Of a stretch of DNA of 64,000 nt, positions 34,300-43,602 are shown one piece after another (the first letter of the stretch is position 1; the number at the start of each line of letters is the position of its first letter). The notes beneath the pieces were generated by a model. It was not told where the DNA came from, ran no database searches, and saw only the letters and a program-made list of their open reading frames with translations. The position numbers were made by a program, and so were the translations under genes. The DNA lies in the NCBI RefSeq assembly GCF_014174255.1, contig NZ_JABEQJ010000028.1, forward strand, positions 1 through 64,000. The letters are read 5' to 3'. This DNA is from Gluconacetobacter sacchari (lineage in GTDB: Bacteria; Pseudomonadota; Alphaproteobacteria; Acetobacterales; Acetobacteraceae).

Positions 34300-37200
34300 G
34301 GTGCGCGCGCAGCGCCACGATCCGCGCCGTCAGGCCGTCCCACGCCGGGCGCCCCGGCGCATTGACCGCCCGCAGATAGCGCAGCAGCGACGCGATCTGT
34401 CCGTCATCCAGCACGGTCCGGAAACCCGGCATCTCGCCACGCCCGTCCTCACCCGCATGACCGGCGCCATGCAGGATCGCGTGGATCACATTGTCGGGCC
34501 GCGCGTCCTGCAAGTTGCTGTTCAGGGCCAGATCCGGCCGGTTGCCGTCCATATGCCGCGCCGCGCCCTCATGGCAGGCCGCGCAGCTTCCCGCGAAGAT
34601 CCGCGCGCCCGCCGGCTCGCGCAGGGCGGCGTCGGCGCGGCGCGCCAGGGCCGACGCGCTGACGGCGGCGGCATCGGGAGCGGGGGGCGCCGCGCGGGAC
34701 GCGTCTTCGGTCAGATAGACGGCGATGGCCCGCACATCGGCGTCGGGCAGCGCGCGCATCTCCGCGATCACCGGTGCCATGGGGCCCAGCGCGGGACCAT
34801 GCGCCGCATCATGGCCCTGGCGGAGATAGCGCGCCATCGCCTCCACGGTCCACGGCACGGGCGCCCGGGAACGCGTGCCCAGGGGCGGCGCGATCCAGCC
34901 ATCGGCCTCGCCGCCGGCGAGATAGGCGGACCCGCGCTTTTCCGCCCCCAGGGCGTTGCGGGGCGTGTGGCACGCGGAACAATGGCCAAGGCCCTCGACC
35001 AGATAGGCGCCGCGATTCCACTCGGCCGAGCGCGACGGATCGGCCCGGTAGGGCGTCGGATCATGAAACAGCACGTTCCAGCCCGCCATCGCCGGACGCA
35101 GCGCATAGGGGAAGGCGAGCCTCGTTTCCGGCACGGCATGGGTGACGGCGGGCTGAACCATCAGATAGGCGTAAAGCGCCCGGAGATCGTCGTCCGACAC
35201 GCGCGCGAAGGACGTATAGGGAAAGGCGGGATAGAGATGCCGCCCGTCCCGGCCGATCCCCTCGCGCATCGCGCGCGCGAATGCCGCATAGGACCATCCG
35301 CCGATCCCCGTTTCCACGTCCGGCGTCAGGTTGGTCGTGATCACCTGCCCGAACGGCGTTTCCAGCGCCCGGCCGCCCGCATTCGTCACCCCGCCCGGCG
35401 CCGTGTGGCAGACGGCGCAATCTCCCGCCGCCGCCAGAACCCGTCCGCGCGCGATTTCGTCCGGTGTGAAGGATGCCGCGTCGGGACGCGGAACGGGCGC
35501 GATCGGGCGGCGTACCGGCCATGCGGTCGAGGCCGCCTGGAACATCGCGGCGGCCAGCACGCCGACATTCAGCAGGTCTCGCAGGCCGCGACGCAAGGCC
35601 GGCCGGCCCTGCATCCGCCGTTGCGCGAGAGGAAGCGGAACAGGCGCCGGCTCCGGCGCCACATAGGCGCCAAGCGCACGATCCAGCGCCGGCTTCACCC
35701 GCGCAGGCGTCAGCGGCAAGTCCCGGAACCGCACGCCCGTCGCGTCGAACACGGCATTGGCGATCGCCGCCGCGCTGGGCACGGACGCGGACTCGCCCAC
35801 GCCCAGCGGCGGATCGTTCGGCCGATCCATGAACAGCACGTCGATCTCGGGCAGTTCGGGGAAGGTGAGAATCGGATAGGTGCCCCAGTCCCGGCTGGTC
35901 ACGCCGGTCTCGTCGAACGTCACCTCCTCCTTCAGCACCCGGCTGAGGGACTGCACGATATTGCCATGGACCTGGTGCCGCACCCCCGCCGGATTGACCA
36001 TCATGCCGGCATCCTGCGCGACATGGACACGCAGCACGCGCACCTGCCCCGTCTGGCGATCGACCGCCACATCCGCGATCCAGGCCGCCCAGGCGGCGGC
36101 CACGCCGGGAAAGGCACCGTGGACATAGACCGCGTAGCCGATGCCGCGCCCCGTCAGCACGCGCGCCGTCCGGTCGACCGGTTGCCGTGGCCCGTGCCGC
36201 GTCACCCACCCGGCCCGATCGGCCAGGGCCAGCAGCAGGTCGTGGGCCCGCGCGTCGGGCAGCAGCGCCAGCCGGTAGGCCAGCGGGTCCGCCCCGGCGA
36301 TGGCGGCCAGTTCATCGATGTAACTGTCATGCGCGAAACTGTTGGGCATCGCCGAGACGCCCCGCAGCCACGACGCCCGGGCGATCGGCGGCGTATCGTG
36401 GACGACCACCCGTGCATTGTCGTACGCATAAGGCGGGATGCAGGTCCGGTCGCCCATCTGGGTAACCCCCGGCCGATCGGCATCGATCGTCCGCGTCAGC
36501 ACCAGCGCCAGCAAAGGGGAAACGTTCGAGGGGTAGCGCGTCTGAAAGGAATAGGCGACCGGCCGCCCCGCCGCGTCGATGCCGCCGCTGATCTCCATCA
36601 GCTGGGCGGCCCCCTTCGGTTCCCAGACATGTTCCTGCGCGCGCGAAAGCTGCACCCGCACCGGCCGGCCGACGGCCCGCGACAGCAGCAGCGCGTCACC
36701 GCACACATCGTCCGCACAATTGCGCCCGTAGCACCCCGAGGCCTCGTGGCGCACGATCTCGATCCGCCCTTCCGGCAGCGCCATCAGCGTGGCCAGGTCG
36801 CTGCGCAGCATATGCGGATTCTGCGTGCCCGACCAGACGACCGGGCTGCCGCCCCGCCAGTCGGCCACCGCGCAGGACGGCCCGATCGACCCGTGCATCT
36901 GATAGGGCCAGAGATAGGAGACATCGAGACGCCGCGCGGCCGTATCGAGCGCCGCCGCGACATCTCCCCGGTCCAGCAGCCGGCGCGGTGTCGAGGGGTT
37001 GTTGCGCAGGGCGGTCGCGATATCGGTCAGGTCCGGCATCTCGACCGGCCGCCACCGCACGACCAGCGCCTGTGCCGCCGCGATGGCCTGCTCCTCGCGC
37101 TCGGCCACCACACCGACGAAATCCCCGATCGTCACGATCTCGACGACACCGGGCAGATGCGCGATCGAGGCCCGGTCCACATCGATCAGGCTGCGCCCGA

Positions 37201-37894
37201 CCTGACGGCCATGTTCCACGCCATGGTAGGGCGGCCGCACCACCCGCCCATGCAGCATCCCCGGCACGCGCACATCATGCACATAGACGACCCGGCCAGT
37301 CGCCTTGTCGGGAATATCCACCCGCGGGACCTCATGACCGACGATGCGATAGGCCGAACGGGGCTTGAGCGCCACGTCCTCGTCGAACCGCGTGACATGC
37401 CGCACGCCGACCAGCAGGTCCGCGACACTGGCCAGGCGCGTGCCCTCACCCCGGTACACCACACCCTCGAGAACATGCAGTTCGTCACGCGCCAGCCCGA
37501 ACCGGATGGCGGCAAGCGTCTTCAGTACCTCCCGCGCCTGGGCGGCGGCCTTGCGCAGGGGAATGGCCGAGACCTGGATGGTCTCGCTCGCGATCGTCGC
37601 CCCCTGGTTGGGCGTCGAGCCGGTATGGCCGAGTTCCATGCGGACCCAGGAAAACGGCACATCCATTTCCTCGGCCACGATCTGCGCCAGCGCGGTCGCG
37701 ATGCCCGTCCCCAGATCGACATGCCCGCAATAGCCGACGACATGTTCGTCCGCCCGCACGACGACGAACACATCGTCCGGCACATTGCTCAGGTCGCGCT
37801 TGACGGCGCCCATGCCATGCGGCTGCGCAGGCGCGCGGGTGACCGCGACATAGCCCCCGGCATCCTCATGCCGCGACAGCACGTCCTTGCTCAT
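34286..37894 (-). CDS. nicB: Nicotinate dehydrogenase, molybdopterin and cytochrome c subunit
   Basis: A 1202-residue fusion, the length of Pseudomonas NicB (about 1190). Residues to about 780 form a xanthine-dehydrogenase-type molybdopterin domain (VGYCGHVDLGTGIATALAQI, MHGSIGPSCAVADW, PLGVGESASVPSAAAIANAV). A probable membrane segment (DLLNVGVLAAAMFQAAST) leads to three cytochrome c domains with CAVCH (about 825), CSACH (about 970) and CAACH (about 1102). With NicA it hydroxylates nicotinate to 6-hydroxynicotinate and passes electrons to the respiratory chain. The ATG at 37894 overlaps the nicA stop (ATGA). Confidence 0.94.
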   Translation of the reverse strand: MSKDVLSRHEDAGGYVAVTRAPAQPHGMGAVKRDLSNVPDDVFVVVRADEHVVGYCGHVDLGTGIATALAQIVAEEMDVPFSWVRMELGHTGSTPNQGATIASETIQVSAIPLRKAAAQAREVLKTLAAIRFGLARDELHVLEGVVYRGEGTRLASVADLLVGVRHVTRFDEDVALKPRSAYRIVGHEVPRVDIPDKATGRVVYVHDVRVPGMLHGRVVRPPYHGVEHGRQVGRSLIDVDRASIAHLPGVVEIVTIGDFVGVVAEREEQAIAAAQALVVRWRPVEMPDLTDIATALRNNPSTPRRLLDRGDVAAALDTAARRLDVSYLWPYQMHGSIGPSCAVADWRGGSPVVWSGTQNPHMLRSDLATLMALPEGRIEIVRHEASGCYGRNCADDVCGDALLLSRAVGRPVRVQLSRAQEHVWEPKGAAQLMEISGGIDAAGRPVAYSFQTRYPSNVSPLLALVLTRTIDADRPGVTQMGDRTCIPPYAYDNARVVVHDTPPIARASWLRGVSAMPNSFAHDSYIDELAAIAGADPLAYRLALLPDARAHDLLLALADRAGWVTRHGPRQPVDRTARVLTGRGIGYAVYVHGAFPGVAAAWAAWIADVAVDRQTGQVRVLRVHVAQDAGMMVNPAGVRHQVHGNIVQSLSRVLKEEVTFDETGVTSRDWGTYPILTFPELPEIDVLFMDRPNDPPLGVGESASVPSAAAIANAVFDATGVRFRDLPLTPARVKPALDRALGAYVAPEPAPVPLPLAQRRMQGRPALRRGLRDLLNVGVLAAAMFQAASTAWPVRRPIAPVPRPDAASFTPDEIARGRVLAAAGDCAVCHTAPGGVTNAGGRALETPFGQVITTNLTPDVETGIGGWSYAAFARAMREGIGRDGRHLYPAFPYTSFARVSDDDLRALYAYLMVQPAVTHAVPETRLAFPYALRPAMAGWNVLFHDPTPYRADPSRSAEWNRGAYLVEGLGHCSACHTPRNALGAEKRGSAYLAGGEADGWIAPPLGTRSRAPVPWTVEAMARYLRQGHDAAHGPALGPMAPVIAEMRALPDADVRAIAVYLTEDASRAAPPAPDAAAVSASALARRADAALREPAGARIFAGSCAACHEGAARHMDGNRPDLALNSNLQDARPDNVIHAILHGAGHAGEDGRGEMPGFRTVLDDGQIASLLRYLRAVNAPGRPAWDGLTARIVALRAHHGGP

Positions 37895-38364
37895 CGGGGC
37901 ATGGCCGCCGGGTCCAGCCCGCATGCAAGCCGGGCGGCGCGCAGAATCTCCACATGCGTGCCGCAGCGGCACAGCGTGTAACGCAGGGCTTCGCGGATCG
38001 CCGCTTCATCAGGCGCCGGGTTCTCGTTCAGCAGCGCCCGAATGGTGATGATCATCCCGTTGAGGCAATAGCCGCACTGGGCCCCCTGCTCCGCAATGAA
38101 GGCCTCCTGAACGGGGTCCAGCCCATCTTCGGTCGCAAGCCCCTCCAGCGTGACGATCCTGCGCCCGCTGACCGCGCCGCAGGAGACGGAACAGGCACGC
38201 GCGGCACGCCCGTCGACCAGCACCGAACACGCCCCGCATTCGCCCAGCCCGCATCCATATTTCGGGCCGTTCAATGCAAGGTCGTTCCGCAACACATAGA
38301 GCAGCGGCACATCATCCGGCACATCAAGAAGATGGCGCAGACCGTTGACATTCAGTTCGATCAC
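37891..38364 (-). CDS. nicA: Nicotinate dehydrogenase, [2Fe-2S] subunit
   Basis: A 157-residue small subunit of xanthine-dehydrogenase type, with a plant-type cluster (CGLGECGAC, about 38-46, plus a Cys about 12 residues later) and a second cluster (CGYC and CRC in the C-terminal helical domain). It transfers electrons from the molybdenum site of NicB. The start is a GTG at 38364 with a GGCGGAA ribosome site. It is first in the nic operon, 4-bp overlap with nicB, and divergent from nicR across 162 bp with two repeated operator-like sequences. Confidence 0.94.
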   Translation of the reverse strand: MIELNVNGLRHLLDVPDDVPLLYVLRNDLALNGPKYGCGLGECGACSVLVDGRAARACSVSCGAVSGRRIVTLEGLATEDGLDPVQEAFIAEQGAQCGYCLNGMIITIRALLNENPAPDEAAIREALRYTLCRCGTHVEILRAARLACGLDPAAMPR

Positions 38365-38381
38365 GAGTCATTCCGCCTTAC

Positions 38382-38440
38382 CAATGTTACGCATACAGGC
38401 CACACTCCGTCGGAGGTGGCGCTTCATTGTAACGTATACA
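38382..38440. promoter_or_regulatory. Paired 16-bp repeats between nicA and nicR, putative NicR operators
   Basis: CAATGTTACGCATACA (38382-38397) and CATTGTAACGTATACA (38425-38440) are direct repeats differing at three positions, starts 43 bp apart. The second contains the palindromic core GTATAC. They lie in the 162-bp divergent region of nicA and nicR, where a MarR-type repressor is expected to bind. A related GCGTATACGC lies before nicC. Confidence 0.55.
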
Positions 38441-38526
38441 CGACATGTTAAGCGCACGATCCACTGTAAAACAAGACCTGTTTCGGTCTCTTTCAGCCGG
38501 CATCGCCTTCGGTGTAACATAAGGGC

Positions 38527-39030
38527 ATGACCCAGAAGCCCCGCCGCAGTACCAAATCCCGCTCTGCTCCCGCAACGCCCGCGGCGATGGAGGAGAATCG
38601 CCCGGGAAACGGCGATTACGTTCTTTCCGACCAGATCGGCCATCTGCTCCGCCGGGCGTATCAGCGTCATACCGCCATTTTCCAGAGCACGATTCCCGAC
38701 GACAAGCTGACGTCGGTCCAGTTCGCCGTCCTGACGACCGTGCGCGATCACCCCGGCTCCCCCCTGGTCCTGATCGCCCGCCTGACGGCGATCGACCACG
38801 CGACCCTGCGCGACATCGTTCTGCGGCTGAAGCGCCGGGGCCTGCTGCTGATCGCGCCGGACCAGGATGATCGTCGCCAGCGCCTGGTATCGCTTTCCAC
38901 CGAAGGCCAGAAACTCGTGGACAGCGTCATTCCCGACGCGCAACGTATAACGGAACTGACATTGGCGAATCTGAGCGCGTGCGAACGGCTGGCGGCGATC
39001 GAGGTTCTCAAGAAACTCTCCACCGACTGA
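38527..39030 (+). CDS. nicR: MarR-family regulator of nicotinate degradation
   Basis: A 167-residue MarR protein with winged helix (LTSVQFAVLTTVRDHPGS, recognition region ATLRDIVLRLKRRGLL and the wing DDRRQRLVSL). NicR in Pseudomonas represses the nic catabolic genes and is released by 6-hydroxynicotinate. Location between nicA and nicC supports the same role. A basic low-complexity N-terminal stretch of about 25 residues precedes the fold; a later start is possible. Confidence 0.85.
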   Translation: MTQKPRRSTKSRSAPATPAAMEENRPGNGDYVLSDQIGHLLRRAYQRHTAIFQSTIPDDKLTSVQFAVLTTVRDHPGSPLVLIARLTAIDHATLRDIVLRLKRRGLLLIAPDQDDRRQRLVSLSTEGQKLVDSVIPDAQRITELTLANLSACERLAAIEVLKKLSTD

Positions 39031-39079
39031 ACGCCTGGGGTAGCGTCAGCGGGGTCGTCTCGCTTCCGTTGCAATTTTC

Positions 39080-39125
39080 TTGACAGATCCCGCGCAGCAG
39101 TCGATTGATTAAATCGCGTATACGC
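39080..39125 (+). promoter_or_regulatory. Putative nicC promoter with GCGTATACGC operator
   Basis: TTGACA at 39080-39085 is a good -35; a weak GATTGAT-like -10 follows at 17-18 bp. The perfect palindrome GCGTATACGC (39116-39125) sits just after the -10, 40 bp before the nicC start. Its CGTATAC core is shared with the nicA-nicR operator candidates, consistent with control by NicR. Confidence 0.45.
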
Positions 39126-39165
39126 CATTCATGGCTCAGATCCAGAAACAGCGGGTATCCATCAC

Positions 39166-40287
39166 ATGTCGCAGACGTCAAGAATCGGTATCGTTGGAGC
39201 GGGCATGGGAGGAATCACAGCCGCCGCGCTTCTTCAGCGCGCTGGTTACGACGTCGTCCTGTACGATCAGGCACCGGTCTTTTCACGCCTCGGCGCGGGC
39301 ATCCAGTTCGGCCCGAACGTCATGAAGATCCTCCGCCATCTGGATCTGGAGGCCCGGCTCGAGGCCATGTCCTGCCTGCCGGACCACTGGACCAGCCGCA
39401 AATGGGACGACGGCAGCATCATGGCGAATATCCCGCTGAATGCCGAGCGCGCGCGCTACCAGGCGCCCTACATCACCATCCATCGCGGCGACCTGCAGCA
39501 GATGATGCTGGAGGCCATCGATCCGGACCGGGTGAAATTCGGCAAGAAGCTTGCGATGTTCCACGATGACGGCCGTTCGGTCGCCCTGGAATTCGAGGAT
39601 GGCAGCCAGGATCGCGTCGATATTCTGGTCGCGGGGGACGGGATCAATTCCCGCATCCGCGAGATCCTGTTCGGTGAGGAAGAGCCGCTCTATACCGGCT
39701 GGCTGGCGCATCGCGCCATTATCCCCGGGGCCGCCGCCCGGGCGGCCGGAGCCGACCTGAACGCGAAATGGTGGTCGGACGACCGGCATATCGTCTGTTA
39801 TTATCTGGACCGCGATCAGGACGAGTTCTATCTGGTTACCGGCGAGCCCGGCGAATGGACCAGCGCCACCGGCCAGATGCCCAGCACGCGCGACGCGCTG
39901 CGCAACTCCTTTCGCGGCTACCACCCGCTGGTCCAGGCCTATATCGACGCGACCGACGACGTCACGAAATGGCCGCTGAAGACCCGCCCCCCTCTGCCCC
40001 GGTGGCATCAGGGGCGCGTCGTCATGCTGGGCGATGCCTGCCACCCGATGAAGCCGCACATGGCCCAGGGCGCGGCCATGGCGGTCGAGGACGCAGCCAT
40101 GCTGACCCGCTGCCTGGTGGAATTCGGCACCGAGGATTTGGACACGATTTTCGACCGCTATTTCGACCTGCGCCGCGACCGCGCCACGAAGGTCCAGGCG
40201 ATCTCGAACGCGAACACATGGCTGCGCGCGCCGGAAGATCCGTACTGGTGCTATGGCTATGACCTGTATGGCGTGCCGATGGCGTAA
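39166..40287 (+). CDS. nicC: 6-Hydroxynicotinate 3-monooxygenase
   Basis: A 373-residue class A FAD monooxygenase that decarboxylates and hydroxylates 6-hydroxynicotinate to 2,5-dihydroxypyridine with NADH. FAD motif GIVGAGMGG is near residue 8, the DG motif is VAGDGINSRIRE (about 153) and the second FAD motif GDACHPMKPHMAQGAAMAVED is near 286. His in the region TIHRGDLQQM is typical of salicylate-hydroxylase-like enzymes. Length matches Pseudomonas NicC. It is divergent from the nicAB operon and downstream of nicR. Confidence 0.92.
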   Translation: MSQTSRIGIVGAGMGGITAAALLQRAGYDVVLYDQAPVFSRLGAGIQFGPNVMKILRHLDLEARLEAMSCLPDHWTSRKWDDGSIMANIPLNAERARYQAPYITIHRGDLQQMMLEAIDPDRVKFGKKLAMFHDDGRSVALEFEDGSQDRVDILVAGDGINSRIREILFGEEEPLYTGWLAHRAIIPGAAARAAGADLNAKWWSDDRHIVCYYLDRDQDEFYLVTGEPGEWTSATGQMPSTRDALRNSFRGYHPLVQAYIDATDDVTKWPLKTRPPLPRWHQGRVVMLGDACHPMKPHMAQGAAMAVEDAAMLTRCLVEFGTEDLDTIFDRYFDLRRDRATKVQAISNANTWLRAPEDPYWCYGYDLYGVPMA

Positions 40288-40550
40288 TGTTGCCGCGCCG
40301 GCATGTTCCGGCCCCCGATTGTCCTCTTCCTGACGCTCGGGTTTCCAGCTGCCCATGAACACCTTCATGAACCGGAACCCACTTTGCGCCAGACGCGGCA
40401 TTCAGCACCGCGACGCCCGCGGCGCGGCGGGCGGGTGAGAGCGCAAGCGCCTTGCCCATCCGCTCGGCTGTGCTCTATAGGATGAAGAGGCAGGCCGGCA
40501 TCTTCGCCGCGAGACGGTCCTGTCCATAAAAAAGACGCCAGAACGGCCCG

Positions 40551-41498
40551 ATGCTCCATGCCCGCCTACTGACCTATCTGGACGAGGTCGTCCGCCAGGG
40601 ATCGATCCGCAAGGCGGCGGAGCGGCTCAATGTCGCGGCCTCGGCGATCAGCCGGCAGATCCTGGCGCTGGAGCAGGATATGGGCGTGCGCCTGTTCGAC
40701 CGGTCCGGACGGCGGCTGGTCCCTTCGGCAGCCGGAGAACTGCTGATCCGCCATGTGCGCGAGACCATGCGCGGCATGGCGCGCACGCAATCGCTGATCG
40801 AGGACCTGAAGGGGCTGCGGCGTGGCGTGGTCAGCGTGGCGCTGATGAGCGGCCTGGCCGCCAACATCCTGCCGCGAACGGCCATATCGTTCCGGGAACG
40901 CAATCCTCGCGTGGAGTTGAAACTGCACCTGATGACGACCGGCGAGCAGATCCTCGACGCCGTCGAACGGAACGATGTCGATCTGGGAATCGGATTCGAT
41001 TTTTCGAAACGCGCGAATGTGCGGGTGCTGCATTCCGCGCAGGGTCGCCTCGGCGCGGTCATGAACACGCAGCACCCGCTGGCCCATGAAAACGAACTCG
41101 GCCTGAAAGACTGCGCGCCCTATCCGCTGATCCTGGCCGATGAAACGACCGCCATCCGCCCTTATATCGTGGAGGCCTTCACCGGCATCGACCTCGACTG
41201 CCGGGGCATCGTGGAGACGAACGCGATCGAGATGATGCGCCATGTCGTCATGTGCGGCAACGGCATCTGCTTCCTGACCCCCTTCGACGTCGAGACCGAC
41301 TGCCGCGACGGGCGCCTGACCTATATCCCCATCCGGGAACTCCAGCAGCATACGCAGACGCTGATGCTGGTCGAAAACTCAAAGAAGAACAATGTATTAT
41401 CCGATATCTTCGCCGAGCAGCTCAAGGCGGCGATCATCGAGGCCAGCTATGGCGGCGCGCGCGCCGTCTCACCGGGGCTGAGCGACCCCGGCCGATGA
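40551..41498 (+). CDS. LysR-family transcriptional regulator
   Basis: A 315-residue LysR protein. The N-terminal HTH (GSIRKAAERLNVAASAISRQ, about 17-36) is followed by LALEQDMGVRLFDRSGRRLV. The periplasmic-binding-protein-like effector domain runs from about 90. It is first in the region 5 supercluster and upstream of the cupin-hydrolase-ABC genes, with a dyad of ATCG/CGAT half-sites (41517-41557) between. It is probably their activator. Unusually it is co-directional with the putative target rather than divergent. Confidence 0.9.
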   Translation: MLHARLLTYLDEVVRQGSIRKAAERLNVAASAISRQILALEQDMGVRLFDRSGRRLVPSAAGELLIRHVRETMRGMARTQSLIEDLKGLRRGVVSVALMSGLAANILPRTAISFRERNPRVELKLHLMTTGEQILDAVERNDVDLGIGFDFSKRANVRVLHSAQGRLGAVMNTQHPLAHENELGLKDCAPYPLILADETTAIRPYIVEAFTGIDLDCRGIVETNAIEMMRHVVMCGNGICFLTPFDVETDCRDGRLTYIPIRELQQHTQTLMLVENSKKNNVLSDIFAEQLKAAIIEASYGGARAVSPGLSDPGR

Positions 41499-41516
41499 CA
41501 TGATGCCTTCCAGGCA

Positions 41517-41557
41517 ACATATCGTGCGAATAACGATGCTTTATCGGTTCGATATGT
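41517..41557. promoter_or_regulatory. Putative LysR binding region before the cupin operon
   Basis: ACATATCG (41517-41524) and CGATATGT (41550-41557) are perfect inverted arms. Between them lie ATCG-N9-CGAT (41521-41537), a LysR-like T-N11-A dyad, and ATCG-GTT-CGAT (41543-41553). The position 40-80 bp before the cupin gene fits an activation site. Confidence 0.4.
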
Positions 41558-41599
41558 CATCGTAATGTCCAGCCGCACCACACAGCACACAGGCAGGAC

Positions 41600-42031
41600 A
41601 TGATGGAAGCGCCCATGGTCGTCCGCTCCGCGCGACAGATCGACGTTCGCCGGATCTCGCCGACGGACACCAATTATTTCGCCATCCTGTTCGACCCGGA
41701 GCGCGACGGCGTCGATCTGGTCAGCGTCGTGGAAATCTTCGCTGTGGGCGGCCGGACCCCACCCAACACGCACGCGCGCGCCCACGAGTTCTTCTACGTC
41801 CTGTCCGGCGAAGGGATCGCCTATTGCGATGGCCAGGCACGGAAGATCGCCAGGGGCGATGCCCTGATGCTGCGCCCCGGCGCGACGCACCAGGTCGTCA
41901 ATACCGGCGCGAGGAAGCTCTATACGCTGACATTCATGGTACCCAACGAAGACTTCGCCGAACTGATCCGCGCGGGAGATCCGTTGTCGCTTGACGACGA
42001 GGACCTGCGGACGCTCACCGGATCATGCTGA
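41600..42031 (+). CDS. Cupin-domain protein
   Basis: A 143-residue single-domain cupin. Motif 1 includes HARAHEFFYVLSGEG with metal-ligand candidates His and Glu; motif 2 is GATHQVVNTG. Such small cupins are often metal-dependent isomerases or dioxygenases, or ligand sensors. ATG at 41600 or 41603 are equivalent. It overlaps the following cysteine hydrolase gene by 7 bp, so the two are translationally coupled. Confidence 0.82.
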   Translation: MMEAPMVVRSARQIDVRRISPTDTNYFAILFDPERDGVDLVSVVEIFAVGGRTPPNTHARAHEFFYVLSGEGIAYCDGQARKIARGDALMLRPGATHQVVNTGARKLYTLTFMVPNEDFAELIRAGDPLSLDDEDLRTLTGSC

Positions 42032-42804
42032 TGACGCCGCTACGGCCCCTCGGCAGTTCGGCGCGCAACCAGTGGCGCGTCGACGAAACACAGGTCGATT
42101 TCATCCGGCCGTGCTGCCCGCCGCGCCCCCTGGCGCTGGCCGCGGCGCCGCAGGATATCCGCCTTGACCTGTCGGCGACCGCCCTGGTCATTATCGACAT
42201 GCAGAATGATTTCTGCCACCCGGATGGCTGGCTGGCCTCCATCGGGGTCGACATTACCCCGGCACGGACCCCCATCGCCCCGCTGACGCGGATCCGGCGG
42301 CTCTGCCGCGCGCGGGGTGTGCCCGTGATCTGGGTCAACTGGGGCAACCGGCCCGACCGGCTGAATCTCGGCCCATCGACGCTGCATACCTATGACGGGG
42401 CGGCCCTGGGGCGCGGGGTGGGAACCTGCCTGCCCAACGGCGCGCGCATCCTCGAACAAGGGAGCTGGTGTACCGCGATCGTCGACGAATTCGGCGATAC
42501 CAGCGCGGACGTCCATGTCGCCAAATATGCGATGTCCGGCTTCTGGGATACGCCCCTGGACGCGATCCTGCGCAACCTGGGCGTCACGACGCTGCTGTTC
42601 GGCGGCGTCAATCTCGACCAGTGCGTCCTATGCACGCTACAGGATGCCAGCTTTCGTGGATATGATTGCGTCCTTCTGGAAGATTGCGCGGCGACCACCT
42701 CGCCCTCCTGCTGCACCGAGGCCACGCTTTACAATGTCCGGCAGTGCTTCGGTTTCACCGCCCTCGGCGCCACATTGATGGCGCAGTTGCAGGCGACGAC
42801 GTGA
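42025..42804 (+). CDS. Isochorismatase-family cysteine hydrolase
   Basis: A 259-residue amidohydrolase of the RutB/biuret-hydrolase type. The triad is Asp in LVIIDMQNDFCHPDGW, Lys in HVAKYAMSGFWDTPLD and Cys in NLDQCVLCTLQDA. The N-terminal extension of about 45 residues before the first strand is as in ureidoacrylate hydrolases. It probably hydrolyses an amide or ureide produced by the oxygenases of this cluster. ATG at 42025 or 42031 are both in frame. It is coupled to the cupin and followed by the ABC ATPase after 15 bp. Confidence 0.87.
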   Translation: MLMTPLRPLGSSARNQWRVDETQVDFIRPCCPPRPLALAAAPQDIRLDLSATALVIIDMQNDFCHPDGWLASIGVDITPARTPIAPLTRIRRLCRARGVPVIWVNWGNRPDRLNLGPSTLHTYDGAALGRGVGTCLPNGARILEQGSWCTAIVDEFGDTSADVHVAKYAMSGFWDTPLDAILRNLGVTTLLFGGVNLDQCVLCTLQDASFRGYDCVLLEDCAATTSPSCCTEATLYNVRQCFGFTALGATLMAQLQATT

Positions 42805-42819
42805 CCATGGGGGCCCCGC

Positions 42820-43602
42820 ATGGCTGAAACGCACGGTTTTCGCATCGAGGCGCGGGGTATTGGCAAGCGTTTCAGCGGCCAGGCGGCCCCGACGCTCAGC
42901 GCGCTCGACCTGACGATCGGCGGCGGCGAGTTCGTCAGCCTGCTGGGCCCGTCCGGCTGCGGCAAATCGACCCTGCTGCGCCTGCTGGCCGGCCTGCTGC
43001 GCCCCTCCGAGGGGACGATCCGCTGGGTGGCGCCGGACGGGTCGTCCGCCTCCGGCACCCGCCTGCCGGATATCGCCCTCGTGCCGCAGGAACCCACGCT
43101 GCTGCCGTGGAAGACGGTCTTCGACAATGTCTCTCTGCCCCTGCGGCTGCGGGGCACCGCCCGCGCCGCCGCCGCGCCACGCGTGCTGGACCTGCTACGC
43201 GCGCTGGGCCTGGAAGGCCGGGAAAAATCCTGGCCGCGCGAATTGTCGGGCGGCATGAAAATGCGCGTCTCCATCGCGCGCGCCCTGGTCACGGAGCCGG
43301 ATTTCCTGCTGATGGACGAGCCCTTCGCCGCGCTGGACGAACTGACGCGCCACCGCCTGAATGACGATCTGCGCGCGCTCTATACCCAACGCCGCCCCAC
43401 GGTCATCCTGGTGACCCACAGCGTGGAGGAAGCGACCTTCCTGTCCACCCGCATCGTCGCACTCAGCCGGGGGCGCGTCGCCTGGGACCTGCCGGTCGAT
43501 TTCGGCCCCGAGCGCGCCGGCCTGCGCGATCACGCGGCCTTCCAGGCGCTGCGCGGCGACATCGCCGCCCGGCTGCGCGCCGACCAGGCGGCCCTGTCAT
43601 GA
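42820..43602 (+). CDS. ABC transporter ATPase (nitrate/sulfonate/taurine type)
   Basis: A 260-residue ATPase with Walker A GPSGCGKST (about 44), Q-loop LVPQEPTLLPW, signature LSGGMKMR, Walker B FLLMDEPFAALDEL and switch His THSVEEA. The type is that of SsuB/TauB/ThiZ importers. The gene overlaps the permease start (43599) by 4 bp. The matching binding protein is encoded 4 kb away at 48783. Confidence 0.93.
   Translation: MAETHGFRIEARGIGKRFSGQAAPTLSALDLTIGGGEFVSLLGPSGCGKSTLLRLLAGLLRPSEGTIRWVAPDGSSASGTRLPDIALVPQEPTLLPWKTVFDNVSLPLRLRGTARAAAAPRVLDLLRALGLEGREKSWPRELSGGMKMRVSIARALVTEPDFLLMDEPFAALDELTRHRLNDDLRALYTQRRPTVILVTHSVEEATFLSTRIVALSRGRVAWDLPVDFGPERAGLRDHAAFQALRGDIAARLRADQAALS

Noticed and set aside
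34103-37981. 1292-codon plus-strand frame opposite nicB
   Set aside because: Arg/Pro/His-rich antisense shadow; nicB with three CxxCH motifs is unambiguous.
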